A DNA stretch of 63,664 nucleotides from Nemertoderma westbladi (Eukaryota > Xenacoelomorpha > Nemertodermatida > Nemertodermatidae), in assembly GCA_032718475.1 (NCBI GenBank), contig JAUCBJ010003687.1:1-63664 (forward strand). Reading direction: 5' to 3'. Of this stretch, positions 30,851 to 43,840 are shown piece after piece. How positions within the stretch are numbered: position 1 is the stretch's first letter; each line of letters begins with the position of its first letter. The translations under genes were made by a program, and so were the position numbers. Under the pieces are notes generated by a model. That model saw nothing but the letters and a program-made list of their open reading frames with translations, made no database searches and was not told the origin of the DNA.

Positions 30851-33800
30851 ATTGGTGATTTAGCATTATGAATGGCTTCAAACTAAAAATTGGTGATTTA
30901 GCATTATGAATGGCTTCAAACTAAAAATTGGTGATTTAGCATTATGAATGATTTAGCATTATGAGTGGCTTCAAACTAAAAATTGGTGATTTAGCATTAT
31001 GAATGGCTTCAAACGAAAAATTGGTGATTTAGCATTATGAATGGCTTCAAACTAAAAATTGGTGATTTAGCATTATGAATGATTTAGCATTATGAATGGC
31101 TTCAAACTAAAAATTGGTGATTTAGCATTATGAATGGCTTCAAACTAAAAATTTGTGATTTAGCATTATGAATGATTTAGCATTATGAATGGCTTCAAAC
31201 TAAAAATTGGTGATTTAGCATTATGAATGGCTTCAAACTAAAAATTGGTGATTTAGCATTATGAATGGCTTCAAACTAAAAATTGGTGATTTAGCATTAT
31301 GAATGATTTAGCATTATGAATGGCTTCAAACTAAAAATTGGTGATTTAGCATTATGAATGGCTTCAAACTAAAAATTGGTGATTTAGCATTATGAATGGC
31401 TTCAAACGAAAAATTGGTGATTTAGCATTATGAATGGCTTCAAACTAAAAATTGGTGATTTAGCATTATGAATGATTTAGCATTATGAATGGCTTCAAAC
31501 TAAAAATTGGTGATTTAGCATTATGAATGGCTTCAAACGAAAAATTGGTGATTTAGCATTATGAATGGCTTCAAACTAAAAATTGGTGATTTAGCATTAT
31601 GAATGATTTAGCATTATGAATGGCTTCAAACTAAAAATTGGTGATTTAGCATTAGGAATGGCTTCAAACTAAAAATTTGTGATTTAGCATTATGAATGAT
31701 TTAGCATTATGAATGGCTTCAAACTAAAAATTGGTGATTTAGCATTATGAATGGCTTCAAACTAAAAATTGGTGATTTAGCATTATGAATGGCTTCAAAC
31801 TAAAAATTGGTGATTTAGCATTATGAATGATTTAGCATTATGAATGGCTTCAAACTAAAAATTGGTGATTTAGCATTATGAATGGCTTCAAACTAAAAAT
31901 TGGTGATTTAGCATTATGAATGGCTTCAAACTAAAAATTGGTGATTTAGCATTATGAATGGCTTCAAACTAAAAATTGGTGATTTAGCATTATGAATGGC
32001 TTCAAACGAAAAATTGGTGATTTAGCATTATGAATGGCTTCAAACTAAAAATTGGTGATTTAGCATTATGAATGGCTTCAAACTAAAAATTGGTGATTTA
32101 GCATTATGAATGGCTTCAAACTAAAAATTGGTGATTTAGCATCATGAATGGCTTCAAACGAAAAATTGGTGATTTAGCATTATGAATGGCTTCAAACTAA
32201 AAATTGGTGATTTAGCATTATGAATGGCTTCAAACTAAAAATTGGTGATTTAGCATTATGAATGGCTTCAAACTAAAAATTAGTGATTTAGCATTATGAA
32301 TGGCTTCAAACAAAAATTGGTGATTTAGCATTATGAATGGCTTCAAACTAAAAATTGGTGATTTAGCATTATGAATGGCTTCAAACGAAAAATTGGTGAT
32401 TTAGCATTATGAATGGCTTCAAACTAAAAATTGGTGATTTAGCATTATGAATGATTTAGCAGTATGAATGGCTTCAAACTAAAAATTGGTGATTTAGCAT
32501 TATGAATGGCTTCAAACTAAAAATTGGTGATTTAGCATTATGAATGGCTTCAAACTAAAAATTGGTGATTTAGCATTATGAATGATTTAGCATTATGAAT
32601 GGCTTCAAACTAAAAATTGGTGATTTAGCATTATGAATGGCTTCAAACTAAAAATTGGTGATTTAGCATTATGAATGGCTTCAAACTAAAAATTGGTGAT
32701 TTAGCATTATGAATGGCTTCAAACGAAAAATTGGTGATTTAGCATTATGAATGATTTAGCATTATGAATGGCTTCAAACTAAAAATTGGTGATTTAGCAT
32801 TATGAATGGCTTCAAACTAAAAATTGGTGATTTAGCATTATGAATGGCTTCAAACTAAAAATTGGTGATTTAGCATTATGAATGGCTTCAAACTAAAAAT
32901 TGGTGATTTAGCATTATGAATGGCTTCAAACTAAAAATTGGTGATTTAGCATTATGAATGGCTTCAAACTAAAAATTGGTGATTTAGCATTATGAATGGC
33001 TTCAAACTAAATATTGGTGATTTAGCATTATGAATGGCTTCAAACTAAAAATTGGTGATTTAGCATTATGAATGGCTTCAAACTAAAAATTGGTGATTTA
33101 GCATTATGAATGGCTTCAAACTAAAAATTGGTGATTTAGCATTATGAATGATTTAGCATTATGAATGGCTTCAAACTAAAAATTGGTGATTTAGCATTAT
33201 GAATGGCTTCAAACAAAAAATTGGTGATTTAGCATTATGAATGGCTTCAAACTAAAAATTGGTGATTTAGCATTATGAATGGCTTCAAACGAAAAATTGG
33301 TGATTTAGCATTATGAATGGCTTCAAACTAAAAATTGGTGATTTAGCATTATGAATGGCTTCAAACTAAAAATTTGTGATTTAGCATTATGAATGGCTTC
33401 AAACTAAAAATTGGTGATTTAGCATTATGAATGGCTTCAAACTAAAAATTGGTGATTTAGCATTATGAATGGCTTCAAACTAAAAATTGGTGATTTAGCA
33501 TTATGAATGGCTTCAAACGAAAAATTGGTGATTTAGCATTATGAATGATTTAGCATTATGAATGGCTTCAAACTAAAAATTGGTGATTTAGCATTATGAA
33601 TGGCTTCAAACTAAAAATTGGTGATTTAGCATTATGAATGGCTTCAAACTAAAAATTGGTGATTTAGCATTATGAATGGCTTCAAACTAAAAATTGGTGA
33701 TTTAGCATTATGAATGGCTTCAAACTAAAAATTGGTGATTTGCATTATGAATGGCTTCAAACGAAAAATTGGCGATTTAGCATTATGAATGATTTAGCAT

Positions 33801-36800
33801 TATGAATGGCTTCAAACTAAAAATTGGTGATTTAGCATTATGAATGGCTTCAAACTAAAAATTGGTGATTTAGCATTATGAATGATTTAGCATTATGAAT
33901 GGCTTCAAACTAAAAATTGGTGATTTAGCATTATGAATGGCTTCAAACGAAAAATTGGTGATTTAGCATTATGAATGGCTTCAAACTAAAAATTGGTGAT
34001 TTAGCATTATGAATGGCTTCAAACTAAAAATTGGTGATTTAGCATTATGAATGATTTAGCATTATGAATGGCTTCAAACTAAAAATTGGTGATTTAGCAT
34101 TATGAATGGCTTCAAACTAAAAATTGGTGATTTAGCATTATGAATGGCTTCAAACTAAAAATTGGTGATTTAGCATTATGAATGGCTTCAAACTAAAAAT
34201 TGGTGATTTAGCATTATGAATGGCTTCAAACGAAAAATTGGTGATTTAGCATTATGAATGATTTAGCATTATGAATGGCTTCAAACTAAAAATTGGTGAT
34301 TTAGCATTATGAATGGCTTCAAACTAAAAATTGGTGATTTAGCATTATGAATGATTTAGCATTATGAATGGCTTCAAACTAAAAATTGGTGATTTAGCAT
34401 TATGAATGGCTTCAAACTAAAAATTGGTGATTTAGCATTATGGATGGCTTCAAACGAAAAATTGGTGATTTAGCATTATGAATGGCTTCAAACGAAAAAT
34501 TGGTGATTTAGCATTATGAATGGCTTCAAACTAAAAATTGGTGATTTAGCATTATGAATGGCTTCAAACTAAAAATTGGTGATTTAGCATTATGAATGAT
34601 TTAGCATTATGAATGGCTTCAAACTAAAAATTGGTGATTTAGCATTATGAATGGCTTCAAACTAAAAATTGGTGATTTAGCATTATGAATGGCTTCAAAC
34701 TAAAAATAGGTGATTTAGCATTATGAATGGCTTCAAACTAAAAATTGGTGATTTAGCATTATGAATGGCTTCAAACTAAAAATTGGTGATTTAGCATTAT
34801 GAATGATTTAGCATTATGAATGGCTTCAAACTAAAAATTGGTGATTTAGCATTATGAATGGCTTCAAACTAAAACTTGGTGATTTAGCATTATGAATGGC
34901 TTCAAACGAAAAATTGGTGATTTAACATTATGAATGATTTAGCATTATGAATGGCTTCAAACTAAAAATTGGTGATTTAGCATTATGAATGGCTTCAAAC
35001 TAAAAATTGGTGATTTAGCATTATGAATGGCTTCAAACTAAAAATTGGTGATTTAGCATTATGAATGATTTAGCATTATGAATGGCTTCAAACTAAAAAT
35101 TGGTGATTTAGCATTATGAATGGCTTCAAACTAAAAATTGGTGATTTAGCATTATGAATGGCTTCAAACTAAAAATTGGTGATTTAGCATTATGAATGGC
35201 TTCAAACTAAAAATTGGTGATTTAGCATTATGAATGGCTTCAAACTAAAAATTGGTGATTTAGCATTATGAATGGCTTCAAACTAAAAATTGGTGATTTA
35301 GCATTATGAATGATTTAGCATTATGAATGGCTTCAAACTAAAAATTGGTGATTTAGCATTATGAATGGCTTCAAACTAAAAATTGGTGATTTAGCATTAT
35401 GAATGGCTTCAAACTAAAAATTGGTGATTTAGCATTATGAATGGCTTCAAACGAAAAATTGGTGATTTAGCATTATGAATGGCTTCAAACTAAAAATTGG
35501 TGATTTAGCATTATGAATGATTTAGCATTATGAATGGCTTCAAACTAAAAATTGGTGATTTAGCATTATGAATGGCTTCAAACTAAAAATTTGTGATTTA
35601 GCATTATGAATGGCTTCAAACTAAAAATTGGTGATTTAGCATTATGAATGGCTTCAAACTAAAAATTGGTGATTTAGCATTATGAATGGCTTCAAACTAA
35701 AAATTGGTGATTTAGCATTATGAATGGCTTCAAACGAAAAATTGGTGATTTAGCATTATGAATGATTTAGCATTATGAATGGCTTCAAACTAAAAATTGG
35801 TGATTTAGCATTATGAATGGCTTCAAACTAAAAATTGGTGATTTAGCATTATGAATGGCTTCAAACTAAAAATTGGTGATTTAGCATTATGAATGGCTTC
35901 AAACTAAAAATTGGTGATTTAGCATTATGAATGGCTTCAAACTAAAAATTGGTGATTTAGCATTATGAATGGCTTCAAACGAAAAATTGGCGATTTAGCA
36001 TTATGAATGATTTAGCATTATGAATGGCTTCAAACTAAAAATTGGTGATTTAGCATTATGAATGGCTTCAAACTAAAAATTGGTGATTTAGCATTATGAA
36101 TGATTTAGCATTATGAATGGCTTCAAACTAAAAATTGGTGATTTAGCATTATGAATGGCTTCAAACGAAAAATTGGTGATTTAGCATTATGAATGGCTTC
36201 AAACTAAAAATTGGTGATTTAGCATTATGAATGGCTTCAAACTAAAAATTGGTGATTTAGCATTATGAATGATTTAGCATTATGAATGGCTTCAAACTAA
36301 AAATTGGTGATTTAGCATTATGAATGGCTTCAAACTAAAAATTGGTGATTTAGCATTATGAATGGCTTCAAACTAAAAATTGGTGATTTAGCATTATGAA
36401 TGGCTTCAAACTAAAAATTGGTGATTTAGCATTATGAATGGCTTCAAACGAAAAATTGGTGATTTAGCATTATGAATGATTTAGCATTATGAATGGCTTC
36501 AAACTAAAAATTGGTGATTTAGCATTATGAATGGCTTCAAACTAAAAATTGGTGATTTAGCATTATGAATGATTTAGCATTATGAATGGCTTCAAACTAA
36601 AAATTGGTGATTTAGCATTATGAATGGCTTCAAACTAAAAATTGGTGATTTAGCATTATGAATGGCTTCAAACGAAAAATTGGTGATTTAGCATTATGAA
36701 TGGCTTCAAACGAAAAATTGGTGATTTAGCATTATGAATGGCTTCAAACTAAAAATTGGTGATTTAGCATTATGAATGGCTTCAAACTAAAAATTGGTGA

Positions 36801-37546
36801 TTTAGCATTATGAATGATTTAGCATTATGAATGGCTTCAAACTAAAAATTGGTGATTTAGCATTATGAATGGCTTCAAACTAAAAATTGGTGATTTAGCA
36901 TTATGAATGGCTTCAAACTAAAAATAGGTGATTTAGCATTATGAATGGCTTCAAACTAAAAATTGGTGATTTAGCATTATGAATGGCTTCAAACTAAAAA
37001 TTGGTGATTTAGCATTATGAATGATTTAGCATTATGAATGGCTTCAAACTAAAAATTGGTGATTTAGCATTATGAATGGCTTCAAACTAAAACTTGGTGA
37101 TTTAGCATTATGAATGGCTTCAAACGAAAAATTGGTGATTTAGCATTATGAATGATTTAGCATTATGAATGGCTTCAAACTAAAAATTGGTGATTTAGCA
37201 TTATGAATGGCTTCAAACTAAAAATTGGTGATTTAGCATTATGAATGATTTAGCATTATGAATGGCTTCAAACTAAAAATTGGTGATTTAGCATTATGAA
37301 TGGCTTCAAACTAAAAATTGGTGATTTAGCATTATGAATGGCTTCAAACGAAAAATTGGTGATTTAGCATTATGAATGGCTTCAAACTAAAAATTGGTGA
37401 TTTAGCATTATGAATGGCTTCAAACTAAAAATTGGTGATTTAGCATTATGAATGGCTTCAAACTAAAAATTGGTGATTTAGCATTATGAATGGCTTCAAA
37501 CTAAAAATTGGTGATTTAGCATTATGAATGGCTTCAAACTATAAAT
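30851..37546. repeat. 38-bp satellite array with a 55-bp variant and higher-order structure
   Basis: The unit is AAAAATTGGTGATTTAGCAT plus TATGAATGGCTTCAAACT. A variant repeats GATTTAGCATTATGAAT once more, giving 55 bp. There are about 160 units. Single-base markers (GGCGATTTAG, AAAATAGGTG, AAAACTTGGT, AATTTGTGAT) occur twice, each pair about 2,218 bp apart, showing a large internal duplication (about 33.36-34.93 kb copied to 35.58-37.15 kb). Confidence 0.95.
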
Positions 37547-37865
37547 TTCGGAAATGTTTATTTTTAAAATGATAAAGTTTCAGGTGTATAAAACCAGTAT
37601 CGCGGTACAGGTGGTGTATTGCGTGTATAGAATGTAGTATCGTATGAGTGTATATCGTACCCAACTGTATATTCAGCTTAATATAAGTGACACAATTTTT
37701 ATGAGAGTTTTCTACTTACAAAGTTTAATCCGTCCATTTTTTTGGATACCTTATGAAGTACTATTGCTTTACACAGCAACATGGGGTGTTCTACCTAGGC
37801 CTCAATACTATAATAGTATTTTTATAAGACGTCTTCAACTATTCACTGTCTACGTCTACCAACAC
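37547..37865. other. Unique intron DNA with 9-bp target at its end
   Basis: No gene. The last nine bases, TACCAACAC (37857-37865), are repeated at 39628-39636 after the foldback element. Confidence 0.6.
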
Positions 37866-39627
37866 GGGTAGGTGTAAAACGCAGATCCGGATCCGGATAC
37901 GGATCAGGACCCGGATTTGCGAGTGTAAAAGGCGGATCCGGATCCGGATACGGATCAGGACCCGGATTTGCGAGTGTAAAAGGCGAATCCGGATTTACAT
38001 ACAATCCGTAACTGAGTGTAATATGCGGATTCTGAAATACGCAATCCGTATTGCAGTGTAAAACGCGGATTAATATATTTTGTGAATCCGGAATGGAGTG
38101 TAAAACACGGATTTACGTTAATTACCAAGTTTTGTTGGATCCGGAATGGAGTGTAAAACACGGATTTACGTTAATTACCAAGTTTTATTGGATCCGGAAT
38201 GGAGTGTAAAACACGGATTTAAGTTAATTACCAAGTTTTATTGGATCCGGAATGGAGTGTAAAACACGGCCTTTCGTTAATTACCAAGTTTTGTTGGATC
38301 CAGAATGGAGTGTAAAACACGGATTTACGTTAATTACCAAGTTTTATTGGATCCGGAATGGAGTTTAAAACACGGATTTACGTTAATTACCAAGTTTTGT
38401 TGGAACCGGAATGGAGTGTAAAACATGGATTTTCGTTAATTACCAAGTTTTGTTGGATCCGGAATGGAGTGTAAAACACGGATTTTCGTTAATTACCAAG
38501 TTTTGTTGGATCCGGAATGGAGTGTAAAACACGGATTTACGTTAATTACAAAATTGTAATTACATAATTGTAACTAGATGAGGGTCTGGGTCTTTATTGC
38601 ATATGCGACATGCATTTTACAAATTGTTCATTAAAACTTACTAATTAACTTGAATCCGCGTTTTACACCCCTTCCCGGATCCAATAAAACTTTGTATAAT
38701 TAACTAGAATCCGCGTTTTACACCCATTCCCGGATCCATTAAAACTTGGTAATTAACGTAAATCCGAGTTTTACACTCCATTCCGGATCCAACAAAACTT
38801 GGTAATTAACGAAAATCCGTGTTTTACACTCCATTCCGGATCCAATAAAACTTGGTAATTAACGAAAATCCGTGTTTTACACTCCATCCCGGATCCATTA
38901 AAACTTGGTAATTAACGTAAATCCGTGTTTTACACTCCATTCCGGATCCAACAAAACTTGGTAATTAACGGAAATCCGTGTTTTACACTCCATTCCAGAT
39001 CCAATAAAACTTGGTAATTAACGTAAATCCGTGTTTTACACTCCATTCCGGATCCAATAAAACTTGGTAATTAACGTAAATCCGTGTTTTACACTCCATT
39101 CCGGATCCAACAAAACTTGGTAATTAACGTAAATCCGTGTTTTACACTCCATTCCGGATCCAATAAAAATTGGTAATTAACGTAAATCCGTGTTTTACAC
39201 TCCATTCCGGATCCAATAAAACTTGGCAATTAACGTAAATCCGTGTTTTACACCCCTTTCCGGATCCAATAAAACTTTGTAATTAACTAGAATCCGCGTT
39301 TTACACCCCTTCCCGGATCCATTAAAACATGGTAATTAACTTGAATCCGTATTTTACACCCTATCCCGGATTCAGTAGAAATATGACTCCGCGTTTTACA
39401 CTCCGTTCAGGATTTAGCCTAAAACATGAATCCGCGCTTTACACTCCTTTCCGGATCTGAAAAATAGGCCAATCCGCGTTTTACACTCAGTTACGGATTC
39501 GGTAAATTTAGCAGTGCGCGGATCCGCAGATTACACCCTAAAAATGTAAATTCAGTCGACTTCCATAGAGACAATGTTAAATGATAGAATCCGGATCCTG
39601 ATCCGGATCCGCGTTTTACTCTGACCC
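37866..39627. mobile_element. Foldback (FB-like) transposon with satellite arms and 9-bp TSD
   Basis: 1,762 bp. The ends are inverted: GGGTAGGTGTAAAACGC on the left, and the complement of GGGTCAGAGTAAAACGC on the right. Next to each end is GGATCCGGATC sequence. Each arm is a tandem array of about 52-bp units (GGATCCGGAATGGAGTGTAA plus AACACGGATTTACGTTAATT and ACCAAGTTTT), in opposite orientation on the two sides of a spacer of about 100 bp near 38550-38640. TACCAACAC flanks both ends. Long inverted repeats made of tandem units plus 9-bp duplications are the defining features of Drosophila FB elements (Mutator-like). It encodes no protein and so needs a transposase from elsewhere. It lies 65 bp before an E2F exon. 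Confidence 0.85.
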
Positions 39628-39692
39628 TACCAACACCCTCACGTAACACCTGTTTTCTAAGTAACCGTCTTTGAATTTTTCTATATTTCTAG

Positions 39693-40715
39693 ATTCCAGA
39701 ACAATAATGATGGCGAATGCCAAGTTGGATGCTGCTCTTGAAGCCAGTCGCTCTATAGTAGCGGCTGTAAATTACGTGACACCCATGAAAATAGAACCGC
39801 CTACAGTGGCAATCTCATCTGAGCCATGTTTGGACGAGAGAATACTCCAATACAAGCAACCTGATACCACACCCCGATATAGCCAACCACCCAGACCTGA
39901 TACCACACCCAAATATAGCCAACCACCAAGACCTGATACCACACCCCGATATAGCCAACCTCCCAGACCTGATACCACACCCCGATATAGCCAACCACCT
40001 AGACCTGATACCACACCCAAATATAGCCAACCACCAAGACCTGATACCACACCCCGATATAGCCAACCACCTAGACCTGATACCACACCCCGATATAGCC
40101 AACCACCTAGACCTGATACCACACCCAAATATAGCCAACCACCAAGACCTGATACCACACCCCGATATAGCCAACCTCCCAGACCTGATACTACACCCCG
40201 ATATAGCCAACCTCCCAGACCTGATACTACACCCCGATATAGCCAACCTCCCAGACCTGATACCACACCCCGATATAGCCAACCTCCCAGACCTGATACT
40301 ACACCCCGATATAGCCAACCTCCCAGACCTGATACCACACCCCGTTTTAAACACACCCCGTACGCTGAAAGCACCCCCAGATCTAACCAACCGGTTCTCC
40401 ATACTACCACCCCGCAGTATGATCTACTCTTCCGAGATGCAAGCACCCCAGCTTACAAACACCCCACTATTCACGAGAGCACCCCCAGACCGTCTGTTAC
40501 TAATACCGATTCAAACTCGCAACACAACGACCTTTCGCGTTCGAGTGTGCAATCACCCTGTCTGTTCTCGGAGGTCATTAACCCCGAGCCATCGGTCTCC
40601 AGAGTAACAAGACGTGACCTTTGTGCAGCGCTGTTTCAGTGTAGTCCCCTCGGTTCTCAGGAAGACAGCACCAGATCGTCTACTCAGTTGTCGATAAAAC
40701 AAGAGTCGTATTACG
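39693..40715 (+). CDS. E2F: E2F transcription factor, repeat-bearing linker exon
   Basis: 341 codons between an acceptor (TATATTTCTAG) and a donor (TTACG|GTGAGT). It is entered in phase 1 from the marked-box exon and left in phase 1 into the terminal exon. It starts NSRTIMMANAKLDAALEASR, then has 13 complete PDTTP(R/K)YSQPPR units and a fourteenth partial one, then more diverged STP/TTP repeats and a Ser-rich tail. Two psi-K-x-E motifs (MKIE, IKQE) fit sumoylation sites. The linker between marked box and transactivation domain is poorly conserved in E2Fs, so the exon itself shows no family signature. It is tied to the gene by phase and position. Each repeat offers proline-directed phosphorylation sites. 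Confidence 0.75.
39859..40345 (+). repeat. 36-bp coding minisatellite in E2F
   Basis: Units of CCTGATACCACACCCCGATA plus TAGCCAACCACCCAGA, in frame (12 residues). Variants encode Lys instead of Arg (CCCAAATAT) or use synonymous codons (ACTACA for ACCACA). The third-base variants are shared in blocks, as expected from repeat-unit exchange. Confidence 0.93.
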
Positions 40716-41061
40716 GTGAGTTTATCATGAATGTGTAAACGTTAGTTACAACGACAGCAGACAACGTTATTCTGAACAAAATTGAAACCTATCCCTCTGC
40801 TTTTGACTATTGTTTATTGTGTTGGTTAGAAGAACCCGCCAATGTAAACTGTTCTTTTCCCTTATCGTTAATAATAATTATCGGCTGTGGTTGTGGTTGT
40901 TGTAGGGAGTCTGTTGTTAGCTGTCTCCATAGCGTTTAAACCTTATTATGGTCAGTAATGATGTTTTGGTTTAGACTATATTGAACAGTACTTTATTTGT
41001 TATTTCAGTACTTTTTACAAATTTCAGAGAGATTGTAATAAAATGTTTGCGTTTGTTTTAG
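40716..41061. other. Second visible E2F intron
   Basis: 346 bp, GTGAGT...TTTTAG. It contains TGTTTATTGTGTTGGTTAGA near 40809, a copy of the dispersed repeat also seen at 49.2 and 62 kb. Confidence 0.6.
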
Positions 41062-41288
41062 GTGACCCATCGCTATCCAAATCAATGATTTCATTGAGTC
41101 CCTCATCTGTGGCCTCGGAACCAACATTATTTAGCACCGCCTCCGATTTGGACTTGGGGTTGAATGACTTTGAGGGGATCCCTCTCTCACCGGTTCTCAC
41201 ACAACAGGATTACCTGTTTACTTTGGATGATGATTCTGAGGGTATCACTGATCTATTTGATGCCTACGATCTATCGTCCATTATTTAA
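41062..41288 (+). CDS. E2F: E2F transcription factor, C-terminal exon (Rb-binding transactivation domain)
   Basis: The exon starts after GTTTGTTTTAG, in phase with the previous donor, and ends at TAA 41286-41288. It encodes a Ser-rich lead (SLSPSSVASEPTLFSTASDL) and ends with LSPVLTQQDYLFTLD and DSEGITDLFDAYDL. DY-x-hydrophobic plus EGI-x-DLFD is the pocket-protein (Rb) binding motif of E2Fs, and DLFDAYDL is the E2F2/E2F3 form. E2F with DP drives S-phase genes in the nucleus, and Rb binding masks this segment. The short C-terminus after the motif (SSII) is truncated compared with vertebrate E2F3. Confidence 0.85.
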
Positions 41289-43840
41289 ACTTAGTGAAAA
41301 ATATAGATGCTTAAAACTTAAAGATCTCAAGGAATTTATAGTTGATGTGCCCAACCGTAATGTTGATTGAGGTGTATCACATAATTTTATAGCTTTTATA
41401 AGTTGTTTTCAAGACAATTATTATTTTACCCAACTATATTACAGTTAATATGTCCATATGCCGCCAGATCCCGAATTACGTAATAACATCGGATATTCCT
41501 TTCAATAATTAATTATTAGTCCAAAATTTTAACATTGCATACCGACTTATTTTTACACTTACTCGCTACGTAACAACTAGGTATGGCGCACTCCATAGTT
41601 TACATGCAGTAATATAAAGTATCTTCTATAACACGTTTTGATATTGGCGAAGTTTACTGTAAATAATTGAAAGTATTATTCACTATTCATTCAACATTCA
41701 TTACTCACTACAGCAAAGTTGGGATATTATAGTTGTCGATTCTGGAACTTAGAAACTTATTTAATCTAACTCCGACACAAATAGCAACACCGAGTTTATA
41801 TTGTAAACCACGCCCGGAATATCACAAAGCATAGGGTCGGTTGTTTAAACTAAAGTAGCTTTTACTTCTAACCGAGCAATTGACTTCGCTAACTGTACAG
41901 TTAGTAAGTTTACTGGGCAGTTATAGCCAAAGTAAGTAAGGGCATTATTGCCGTAGGCCTGACTGAATGGCCGTGATTCTGACAAAAGCTCAGTGCGATT
42001 ATCTGAGATATGCCCGGTTAACAACCGCCATGGTGCCAACTCGCACTGACTTTGGATAACAGGTTACATGACAACTTTAATTAGGGTTTGGGCCGCCACT
42101 CTGGAAATCGGGAAACCTGTCTACTGGGATCTAAAGTCACGGGGGCTAAGACAAATGGGGCGGGTGTGATGGATGTTAGCAGCTAACAGGGATGGACGTG
42201 GTAAAAGGAATCACCACGGTTCGCGTTGATAGTACTAACACCATTCGCTACTCTATTTATACGCTAAAATAAAATTAACTTTATATTGTTTGTTGGTATA
42301 TTCCAATACATGGTGTTCTTACAAAATGACATGAAAAAAAGTAGCTTTTTACTCTGGTACTAAATACTTTCGGCATTATTCTCTCGTTCTATCAAACTAA
42401 CTATTTGGGTGGCTGTTGCCAGATGTGTCGTGTTAGTTTAAATAAACGTTTCTCGGATTTACTTGTCTACAACTACATCCATTAATAATAATGAACAAGA
42501 TTAATTTTTCACAGCGCGTTGGGTGGGTGCGGCATATTGTCATATTGAATTATATAAGCCCTCCACGGAGACTAACATTTTTTACTAATAATGCGTGTAA
42601 AAAACATGAATATAGTAGACTATAGGTTTAGTTGTCTAGTTCTGTGCTATAAATATAATATTTTTATGTCATTATTTCACTTTGAGGTCTCCCGTTGGAA
42701 GTTTATTTAGTGATTGAAACTGACGTGGTTTGGGTTGAATCGGGACTTGGGGTTATTATTAATCACCGTTATCTACCCAGTTTCCAGTTCGTATATAAAA
42801 TTTAAAATGTTAGCCGACTTGTGATAATAATAAGATTGATCCTATTTTTGCAAACAATAGTGTTTTGTTTTTCATTTTTTTCAACGACTACAAGCTTAGG
42901 GTTTTTATTTATTTTTTGAAGTCTCCCTTTTGAGCATCTTTGTCATAACTTACTGTTTTTTTATTATTTTCTTGTATCGGATTTGTGTTGTCTGAAAAAT
43001 TGGCTATAATATATTTGACGTACTTTTTGTAGTTTGATTGGGTTTAACTTATTATACGTATTATTGATCGAACTTCTATTTAATATTTCAGTCATGAATT
43101 TTTGATATCAATTTATTGATGATCATTTTTGTCTTTTTTGTATAATCGTAATAATGGTCCACGCTGTTTCATCAATAACACAGAATTCCCTTTTCAACCG
43201 AATAATTAATTATGCTATTCAAGAAAATTGTAGTTCGTATTGTACAATCTAAGTTCCTTGTAGAAAATAAACGAATTATATTATTATTTGTGAAATTGTG
43301 AAATACAATTTTATTCTCCAACAAAGTTCTCTCTGTAAGAATTTTTTAATGTCTCTATTATCTTTATCAGTTATACTCTACGGACAATAGGAAAACTCTC
43401 CAAATAATAACAGACTATTTTTTTATTTTATTGTCTTTGCTTAGTATTTGTGTTATTGAGTTTATAATTGTCACTTATATGGAATGCAATTTGTATTCAA
43501 TTTAACTAATAATTCACTATATAGTCATTTTACACATTTATTCAGTTTTTAACATTATTAAAATTATGAATATTACATAATTTGTTATATATACATAGTT
43601 AGTAAATAACTGACAGAGCTTGTTGTATTTCACAATGATTAATAGTAGTCGTTAAGTGATTTAATATTTTAAGTAAATGAGACAATATTTTCTCTTTTGT
43701 ACAAAGAAAGAAATACTTCTTTCTATACTGAGGTATATTATAATAGTTGCTATTTACATTTGTATTTGTAAGGTTTAGTTTTTTTACGTTTGTTGTTTTA
43801 AGTATGTATTTCATTAGTTACAATAATAATTTGTAAGGTT
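41289..43840. other. E2F 3' UTR and intergenic DNA
   Basis: AT-rich. Minor hairpins (TAACTGTACAGTTA near 41890). No convincing ORF; a 64-codon minus frame at 41845-42039 matches nothing and has no splice context. Confidence 0.45.

Noticed and set aside
30851-37546. Regular repeats resembling a CRISPR array
   Set aside because: Units are contiguous with no unique spacers, and the context is an animal intron.
39772-40446. Minus-strand ORFs with GVVSGLGGWLY repeats
   Set aside because: Antisense shadow of the E2F coding minisatellite.
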